From contig DASWHD010000180.1 of NCBI GenBank assembly GCA_036393335.1, positions 1 through 10,902 of the forward strand: a stretch of DNA of 10,902 bases. Direction: 5' to 3'. Within the stretch, counting starts at the first letter, position 1; every line of letters starts with the position of its first letter. The position numbers were made by a program, and so were the translations under genes. This DNA is from DASWHD01 sp036393335. Its GTDB lineage: Bacteria; CG2-30-53-67; CG2-30-70-394. Positions 6,238-10,902 of the stretch are shown here, one piece after another. The notes below the pieces were generated by a model, which was not told the DNA's origin, ran no database searches, and worked only from the letters and a program-made list of their open reading frames with translations.

Positions 6238-6789
6238 TTAGATCCACTGTTTGCGGAAGAAGTAGGCGAGGGCGTAGGCGCCGACGAACACCATCAGCAT
6301 GAAGCCCCAGCTCCCCAGCGCGAGGGTGGCGCCGCCGGTCAGCCCCTGGCCGCTGGTGCAGCCGCGGGCCAGGCGCGCCCCGAAGCCCATGATGCCGCCA
6401 CCGAGGAAGGCGAGGAGCAGGCGGTTGCGGTCGGTGATGTGCGGCCCCCGCTCGATGGTGAAGCGCAGCCGACCGGCCTGGGCCGCCGACAGCAGGCCGC
6501 CGACCATCATCCCCACGATCTCGTAGATCAACCAGTCGTGCAGGGGCTTCTTGTTGCCCCCGGCGTACTCGGCCAGGTAGGCGTTGTCGTCGACGTGCTC
6601 CGTAGCGACCTCGTCGGCGGTCCACGCCACAATGCGGAACATGGCGCCGGAGGCGCCGAGGCCGCGCCCCACCACGTAAAATGCCAGCAGCAGCGTGAGG
6701 CCCAAGCCAACCCCGACCACGTAGGGATTGACGTAGCCTCCCTTGCCGCGCTGCATGAAGCTACGCTGGGTAGGTTCGGAGGGTGTCAT
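6238..6789 (-). CDS. YeeE/YedE-family half transporter (first half-unit)
   Basis: A 183-aa membrane protein with predicted helices near 22-42, 87-103, 123-140 and 155-176. The signature GFGARLARGCTSGQGLTGG (135-153) contains Cys144, the only Cys, at the position of the conserved sulfur-handling Cys of YeeE/YedE proteins. A hydrophilic loop (about 52-86) is longer than usual. It probably pairs with the next gene product to form one sulfur-compound channel or transporter. The start at ATG 6789 has GGGAGA 5 nt upstream. It begins 40 nt after the NrfD stop, so it belongs to the same transcript as the reductase genes. Confidence 0.85.
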   Translation of the reverse strand: MTPSEPTQRSFMQRGKGGYVNPYVVGVGLGLTLLLAFYVVGRGLGASGAMFRIVAWTADEVATEHVDDNAYLAEYAGGNKKPLHDWLIYEIVGMMVGGLLSAAQAGRLRFTIERGPHITDRNRLLLAFLGGGIMGFGARLARGCTSGQGLTGGATLALGSWGFMLMVFVGAYALAYFFRKQWI

Positions 6790-6829
6790 GATGTTCTCCC
6801 AATCGTGAGGCGAGAGGCGATTATCGCGT

Positions 6830-7792
6830 TCAATACAGCCACCGTGAGCCGAGGCCCGCGTCCAGGACGATGAAACGCAGCACCAGGCCGCCCACCAGCA
6901 CCAGGGCCGCCGGCACCTGTACCGGCACCTTCTGCCGGGCCACCCCCAGCAGCTCGATCAGGGCCGGGACGACCAGGCCGAGGCCGACGACCAGCACCCA
7001 GAAGGGCGCGGTGTACGGGCCGCCGAGGAACAGCTTGGCCGCTTCCACATGGACCTCGGTGGAGGCGAAGAAGCCCATGAAGAGGTGGACGATCATGAAC
7101 AGCTCGATGCCGATCAGCATCAGGTCGATGCGCGAGAAGTGCTCCCGCTCGTGGTGGCTCTTCGCCGTGAGCATCACCAGCGCCGTTCCCGTGGAGAGGC
7201 CGGAGACCAGGAACAGCGGACCGAGGATGCCACTGTTCCAGAACGGCCGGGCGTTGAAGGCGGACAGCAGGATGCCGGTGTAGACGCCGAGGAGCACCGC
7301 GAGGACGAGGATCAACCACGCCAGGGCGACGCGGAAATAGTGGATGGTGTTGATCACTCCCTTGATCCACAGGAACGGCCAGGAGAAGCGGGGGAAGGCG
7401 TCTTCCAGCCACAGCGCCGCCCATACGAAGGACAGGGGCGTGATGATCCCCAGGGTCCACGCCCCCCAGGACATGGGCGACTCCAGGTGGAGGGTGGTGT
7501 AGAGGCGCCAGAAGTACGGCCAGTGGGAGAGGTCCAGCAGCAGGGTGAGGAGGCCGATGACGATCAGCGGCGGCGCCCACATGGGTGCCATCTTCACCGC
7601 CGTGGGATACTCGTCTTCGCGGTGGCGGATGACGTAATAGGCGGAGAAGAAGAGGATCCCGGCGACCAGGCCGCCGAGGTAGAGGTAGAGGGGGATCTCC
7701 CAACCCCAGATGGTGAGGACCGGGTCGATCTCCGGATTCATGCGTCCGGAAGTAATCACCTCTTCGTGGAAGATCATGGAGAAGCTCTTCAT
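6830..7792 (-). CDS. nrfD: NrfD/PsrC-type quinone-interacting membrane subunit
   Basis: A 320-aa polytopic protein with eight likely transmembrane helices (about 31-54, 72-88, 108-128, 152-177, 188-209, 222-244, 262-284 and 292-310), as in PsrC. Conserved family stretches include WGWEIPLYLYLGGLVAG (29-45), ESPMSWGAW (104-112), GVYTGILLS (169-177), GPLFLVSGLSTG (191-202) and LRFIVLDAG (305-313). The subunit exchanges electrons between the membrane quinone pool and the ferredoxin subunit on the outer face. It contains no haem-binding motif that I can see. The start at ATG 7792 lies 10 nt after the ferredoxin-subunit stop, with GAGG overlapping that stop. Order A-B-C is that of psr/phs operons. 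Confidence 0.92.
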   Translation of the reverse strand: MKSFSMIFHEEVITSGRMNPEIDPVLTIWGWEIPLYLYLGGLVAGILFFSAYYVIRHREDEYPTAVKMAPMWAPPLIVIGLLTLLLDLSHWPYFWRLYTTLHLESPMSWGAWTLGIITPLSFVWAALWLEDAFPRFSWPFLWIKGVINTIHYFRVALAWLILVLAVLLGVYTGILLSAFNARPFWNSGILGPLFLVSGLSTGTALVMLTAKSHHEREHFSRIDLMLIGIELFMIVHLFMGFFASTEVHVEAAKLFLGGPYTAPFWVLVVGLGLVVPALIELLGVARQKVPVQVPAALVLVGGLVLRFIVLDAGLGSRWLY

Positions 7793-7802
7793 GGCGTTGG
7801 CC

Positions 7803-8339
7803 TCACGAGAGGAAGTAGAGCTGGGGCTGCGTGCCGGCCTCGGGGATCAAGGTCTTGGAGACCCTGGTGCGCAGCAGGGTGGTCACCGTGCTGTTGGGAT
7901 CCGACAGGTCGCCGAAGGTCAGGCAATGGGTCGGGCAGACCTCGACACACGCCGGGTGCTTGCCGGCGCGCACCCGGTGGACGCAGAAGGTGCACTTGTC
8001 GATGTATCCCTCCGGATGGACGTAGCGCGCGTCGTACGGGCAGGCGGCGATGCACGCCTTGCAGCCGATGCACTCGTTGTGCGTGACCAGGACGATGCCG
8101 CCCTCGACGATGTGCGAGGCGCCCGTCGGACAGCAGCGCACGCACGGCGAATTGTGGCAGTGGTTGCAGCGTTCGGAACGGATCTCGGTCTTCAAGTCCG
8201 GGAAGGTCCCCCAGGTATCCTGCACGATCCAGTCGCGACAATAGCCCAGGGGCACCCGGTTCTCGGTCTGACACGCCACCACACAATCGGAGCAGCCGAC
8301 GCAGCGCCACGTGTCGACGACCATCGCGTAACGAGCCAT
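7803..8339 (-). CDS. Four-cluster [4Fe-4S] electron-transfer subunit (PsrB/PhsB type)
   Basis: A 178-aa ferredoxin-like subunit without its own signal peptide, expected to be co-exported with the Tat-bearing catalytic subunit. Four Cys groups are visible: C13/16/19/23 (CVGCSDCVVAC), C58/61/66/70, C90/93/96/100 (CIGCKACIAACP) and C116/119/131/135. Together they would bind four [4Fe-4S] clusters, forming a wire from the NrfD subunit to the molybdenum site. An extra Cys69 gives CVRCCP where relatives usually have a non-Cys residue before the ligand; Cys34 and Cys139 are also outside the motifs. I start at ATG 8339, which overlaps the previous stop as TGATG and has GGAGGT at a 6-nt spacing. The GTG one codon upstream has only 3 nt of spacing. 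Confidence 0.93.
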   Translation of the reverse strand: MARYAMVVDTWRCVGCSDCVVACQTENRVPLGYCRDWIVQDTWGTFPDLKTEIRSERCNHCHNSPCVRCCPTGASHIVEGGIVLVTHNECIGCKACIAACPYDARYVHPEGYIDKCTFCVHRVRAGKHPACVEVCPTHCLTFGDLSDPNSTVTTLLRTRVSKTLIPEAGTQPQLYFLS

Positions 8340-10621
8340 CACACCACCTCCCTTTCCACCACCCGGAAGGCTCGGTTGTCGGCCATCTCGGCCGACCCGG
8401 CAGGCGCGGCGGCGGGCTCAAAGGTGACGAAGTTGACGCGCATCCCGGTCGCGCCCATCAACGGGTCGACGTTCACCCGAGTGACCAGGGCATTGTCGTT
8501 GGCGCCCTGCTGGTAGCTGCGCGGCATTTGCGGCTGGCTGTGGCCGAAGCCATGCACCAGGAAGACGCAGTCGTGGCGGATGCGTTCTGTCACCTTGGCG
8601 CGCACCGGTCCGGCGGTCGCGCCGTCCTGATTACGCAGGGTCAGGTAGTCGCCGTTCTTGATCCCCCACAGCTTCGCGACCTTACGCGCGATCCACACCT
8701 CGTTCTCGCGCATGGTCTGACACAGGATCGGATTGTTGGTGGTGCGGCCGAAGGTGTGGGTAGGGGTGCGGCCGAACAGCAGGCGGTAGTAACCGGGGGG
8801 CGGCTCCGGATGCGCCGTGTAGCGCGGCACCGGGTCGAAGCCCATGGTGGCGAGCTGCCGGGAGTAGAGTTCGACCTTGCCGCTCGGGGTGGGGAACTGG
8901 ACGTCCTCGCCGTCGGCGAAGTAGAAGCGGTGTCCCGGCGTCGGGATCTCCTTCACGCCGATCCGCTGCATCTCCTCCAGCGAGGAGCCGATGGTCTTGA
9001 GCCGCGTGTCCAGCATCTCCTCGATGGTCGTCCACGGGAAGTAGTGGCCCAGGCTGAGGCGGTTGGCGATCTCCTTGGCCATCCACCACCCCGGCTTGGA
9101 GTCGAAGCGCGGCTCGGCCGCCGGCATGCGCAGGGCGATGGTGGCGGTGCGTGTGGCGGTGATGCGCAGGTCGTCGTAGCGCTCCAGGTAGGAGCACTCG
9201 GGGAGGACCACGTCGGCCCAGCCGGTGATTTCGGCGGGCATGAGGTCGATGGCGACGAGCAGATCCAGATGCTGGATGGCCTCATAGGTGCGGGCGGGCT
9301 GCGGCAGGGTGATCGGCAGGTTGGTGCCGTAGACCAGCCAACCGCGGATCCGCTCCTCGCCGCGCACCGACGGGATCGAGGCATCGCACACGCCGTCGGC
9401 AAGGGCGCTGGTGGCCAGGGGGTACTGCTCCGGGTGCAGTCGCCAGGTGGCTTTCCCTTCCGGATAGGGGGGGTACGGGTAGTTGGGTACCTTCGTCTTG
9501 AGGGGGATGTAGAACCCCCCCTTGCGGCCCCAGGCCCCGAGCAGGGCGTTGAGGATGGCATTGGCCCGCGCGCGCTGGGTGTCGTCCCCGTACCACGCGG
9601 AGAAGCGTCCCGGATGGACGAGGGTTGCGGGGGCGAAGCGCGCCATTTCGCGAGCCGTCTCGCGGATGGTGTGGGGCTTGATCGTGGTGATCGGGTAGGC
9701 CCACTCCGGGGTGTTGTGCGCAACCGCCGCCCGCAATTCCTCCAGGCCCGTGCAGTAGCGGGCCACGTAGTCTTTGTCGTACAGCCCCTCCTCGAGCAGG
9801 ACGTGAATCCAGGCCAACAGCAAGGCGATGTCCGTGCTGGGCCGGATCGGCAGCCACCACTTCGCCTTGCTCGCCGCCGTCGAGAAGCGCGGGTCGACGA
9901 CGATCACCGAGGCGCCGTTGCTCACGGCGGTGGAGAACTCCTGCACCTGCAAGTTGTGCATGTTCTCGCCGATGTGCGAGCCGATCAGCACGATGCAGCG
10001 GGCGTTCTCCAGGTCGGTGCGCTCCGGCGAGCCCACGGTCTCGCCGAAGGTCATGGTGTAGGCCTCCTCGCGGGGTCCGCGGCACTGGCCGTAGGAGGGG
10101 GCGGTGATGTTGTTGCTGCCCAATGCATTGAGCAGGTGCTTGAAATAGCTGCCGCCCGAGCCGTGGCTGAACAGGGCCAAGCCCTCGGGGCCGTGGCGGT
10201 CGACGATCTGGCGCATCCCCGCGGCGACCTTGTCGATGGCCTCCTCCCAGGTCGCCTCGCGGAATACCTGCTTGCCCCGCTCTGCAACGCGGATCAGCGG
10301 GGTGCGCAGGCGCTGGTCGTCCAGATAGGCACCGATACCGCCCGTGCCACGCGGACAGAAGCGACCGTAGCAGTGCGGGTCGATCTCGTTGCCGATCACC
10401 TTCTGCGGCACGCCGTTCTCGGTATAGACCCAGCCGGCACATTGCCAGAAGCAGATCTCACACCAGGTGGGGGTGCGCACGCCGCTGTCGGGGACCGGCA
10501 GGGGCTCCTCCCGGAGGAAGGCCGGCATCCGGCAGCCGATGCCCGACGCCCCGAGGGCTACCGCGCCGGCGGTGGCGGAGGAGATCTGGATGAATTCGCG
10601 CCGGGTGAACTGGCGGGCCAT
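8339..10621 (-). CDS. Tat-exported molybdopterin oxidoreductase, PsrA/PhsA type
   Basis: A 760-aa catalytic subunit, the usual size for polysulfide/thiosulfate reductase-type enzymes. A twin-arginine signal (TRREFIQ, Arg7-Arg8) and hydrophobic stretch (11-29) direct it to the outside of the inner membrane. CEICFWQC (54-61) and Cys89 (CPRG) bind an N-terminal [4Fe-4S] cluster with the normal spacing. Cys180 in SYGQCRGPREEAY is the probable molybdenum ligand. ADVVLPECSYLER (near 459-471) and a C-terminal MGD-binding domain with NNPI (about 619-622) follow. Candidate substrates are polysulfide, thiosulfate, tetrathionate or another sulfur oxyanion; sequence alone does not choose. Cytoplasmic SoeA-type sulfite dehydrogenase is unlikely because of the Tat signal. 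SGIGC at 26-30 also fits a lipobox. GAGGAG stands 6 nt before the ATG. It is the first gene of the operon. Confidence 0.92.
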   Translation of the reverse strand: MARQFTRREFIQISSATAGAVALGASGIGCRMPAFLREEPLPVPDSGVRTPTWCEICFWQCAGWVYTENGVPQKVIGNEIDPHCYGRFCPRGTGGIGAYLDDQRLRTPLIRVAERGKQVFREATWEEAIDKVAAGMRQIVDRHGPEGLALFSHGSGGSYFKHLLNALGSNNITAPSYGQCRGPREEAYTMTFGETVGSPERTDLENARCIVLIGSHIGENMHNLQVQEFSTAVSNGASVIVVDPRFSTAASKAKWWLPIRPSTDIALLLAWIHVLLEEGLYDKDYVARYCTGLEELRAAVAHNTPEWAYPITTIKPHTIRETAREMARFAPATLVHPGRFSAWYGDDTQRARANAILNALLGAWGRKGGFYIPLKTKVPNYPYPPYPEGKATWRLHPEQYPLATSALADGVCDASIPSVRGEERIRGWLVYGTNLPITLPQPARTYEAIQHLDLLVAIDLMPAEITGWADVVLPECSYLERYDDLRITATRTATIALRMPAAEPRFDSKPGWWMAKEIANRLSLGHYFPWTTIEEMLDTRLKTIGSSLEEMQRIGVKEIPTPGHRFYFADGEDVQFPTPSGKVELYSRQLATMGFDPVPRYTAHPEPPPGYYRLLFGRTPTHTFGRTTNNPILCQTMRENEVWIARKVAKLWGIKNGDYLTLRNQDGATAGPVRAKVTERIRHDCVFLVHGFGHSQPQMPRSYQQGANDNALVTRVNVDPLMGATGMRVNFVTFEPAAAPAGSAEMADNRAFRVVEREVV
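8346..8351 (-). promoter_or_regulatory. Shine-Dalgarno sequence fixing the ferredoxin-subunit start
   Basis: GGAGGT on the minus strand lies within the last codons of the molybdoenzyme gene. It is 6 nt from ATG 8339 but only 3 nt from the in-frame GTG at 8342. The spacing favours the ATG and indicates translational coupling through the TGATG overlap. Confidence 0.7.
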
Positions 10622-10716
10622 GGCGTGCTCCTCAACCGAGGGGGTTTGGCCTTCCTTACCCCAGCGAGCGACCTTCCCAGATCACTCCAGACCGGGTCTC
10701 TGGCTCTCTGAGGTAT

Positions 10717-10732
10717 TGCAGACTCAGTGCCA
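10717..10732 (-). promoter_or_regulatory. Sigma-54 (RpoN) -24/-12 promoter of the sulfur operon
   Basis: Read on the minus strand the site is TGGCACTGAGTCTGCA. It matches TGGCAC-N5-TTGCA with one mismatch, and GG (-24) and GC (-12) have the required spacing. The expected transcription start is near 10706, leaving a leader of about 85 nt before the molybdoenzyme ATG. Sigma-54 promoters need an ATP-driven enhancer-binding protein, and a candidate binding dyad lies upstream. Confidence 0.75.
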
Positions 10733-10740
10733 GTCCCAGG

Positions 10741-10809
10741 GGGAAAGGATTCGGAGGGGAAAACTCAGGTAAGTGTGGGAAAAGGTTATGGTCGTTCTAT
10801 ACTTTTCCC
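10741..10809. promoter_or_regulatory. Candidate enhancer-binding-protein sites upstream of the sigma-54 promoter
   Basis: GGGAAAAG (10777-10784) and CTTTTCCC (10802-10809) form a perfect 8-bp dyad with a 17-bp gap, centred about 87 bp upstream of the predicted start. Two further GGGAAA half-sites occur at 10741-10746 and 10757-10762 in the same orientation. The position is normal for a sigma-54 activator. The activator itself is not encoded in the window. An alternative reading is a transcript-end hairpin of an unseen gene to the right, but no such gene is visible and no T-run follows. Confidence 0.5.
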
Positions 10810-10887
10810 GGCGAGGGCAGGGCACGGGTGCAGAAAAAATGTCCCAGCCCGGCGCACGGTGGGCCAGAGTGACTCATTGCACCGGGC

Positions 10888-10902
10888 GGGGGGGGGGGGG
10901 GG
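10888..10902. repeat. Poly-G run at the right edge
   Basis: Fifteen consecutive G bases end the window. Such a run at a sequence end is often a contig-end or sequencing artefact, but a true G tract that stopped assembly is also possible. The bases beyond 10887 should not be trusted. Confidence 0.7.

Noticed and set aside
8339..10621. Assignment as SoeA-type cytoplasmic sulfite dehydrogenase
   Set aside because: The Tat signal RREFIQ implies export, while SoeA works on the cytoplasmic side without such a signal.
8528..10711. A 727-codon open frame on the plus strand
   Set aside because: It lies antisense to the molybdoenzyme, whose motifs are unambiguous. The translation is biased to Gly, Ala, Arg, Val and Asp without any family motif, a normal effect of high GC.
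10821..10833. Possible plus-strand sigma-54 site (GGCACGGGTGCA)
   Set aside because: The distance between the GG and GC elements is too short, and no plus-strand gene follows.
1..10902. CRISPR arrays, tRNA or rRNA genes, transposase genes
   Set aside because: No regularly spaced direct repeats, cloverleaf-like or rRNA-like stretches or transposase motifs were seen on either strand; REP elements are the only mobile-type sequence.

Overview
This is a GC-rich bacterial window of 10.9 kb. It carries eleven genes (one cut by the left edge), several short repeat elements and one well-marked promoter region. TrmFO (folate/FAD tRNA methyltransferase) instead of TrmA, a Geobacter-like PhnA-family zinc-ribbon protein, a sigma-54 promoter and a sulfur-type molybdoenzyme operon together suggest a deltaproteobacterial or related anaerobic, sulfur-metabolising lineage. 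Short REP-like palindromes of the GTAG type are also present; these are best known from Gammaproteobacteria, so the placement is only moderate.

Left part (1-4709): the 5' part of trmFO runs off the left edge on the minus strand. A 373-bp gene-free spacer follows and holds a 19-bp perfect inverted repeat and a dispersed low-complexity repeat. Then come two plus-strand housekeeping-type genes: a site-2 intramembrane protease (RseP family) and a class I/II PLP aminotransferase. The aminotransferase ends in a 17-bp-stem hairpin that faces the end of a minus-strand endonuclease/exonuclease/phosphatase-fold protein. That gene in turn is divergent, with only 28 bp between start codons, from a small PhnA-like zinc-ribbon protein. 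A 231-bp convergent spacer (4710-4940) holds a paired REP (REPIN-like) element.

Right part (4941-10902): one minus-strand operon of six tightly spaced genes, read from right to left. They are a Tat-exported molybdopterin oxidoreductase (PsrA/PhsA type), a four-cluster ferredoxin subunit (PsrB/PhsB type), an NrfD/PsrC membrane quinone subunit, two half-size YeeE/YedE membrane proteins, and a membrane-anchored rhodanese-like protein. Start/stop overlaps (TGATG, ATGA) and good Shine-Dalgarno sequences support co-transcription. A near-consensus sigma-54 -24/-12 element lies about 95 bp upstream of the first gene. About 85 bp further upstream is an 8-bp dyad (GGGAAAAG/CTTTTCCC) with extra half-sites, which looks like an enhancer-binding-protein site.

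Proposed working of the operon (inference): the three-subunit enzyme reduces a periplasmic sulfur compound (polysulfide, thiosulfate, tetrathionate or similar) with quinol electrons. The two YeeE halves move sulfane sulfur or thiosulfate across the membrane. The rhodanese-like protein has lost the catalytic Cys of its active-site loop, and its only Cys is the last residue of a flexible tail, so it may be a sulfur carrier or docking arm rather than a classical sulfurtransferase. This combination under sigma-54 control is the most interesting system in the window.
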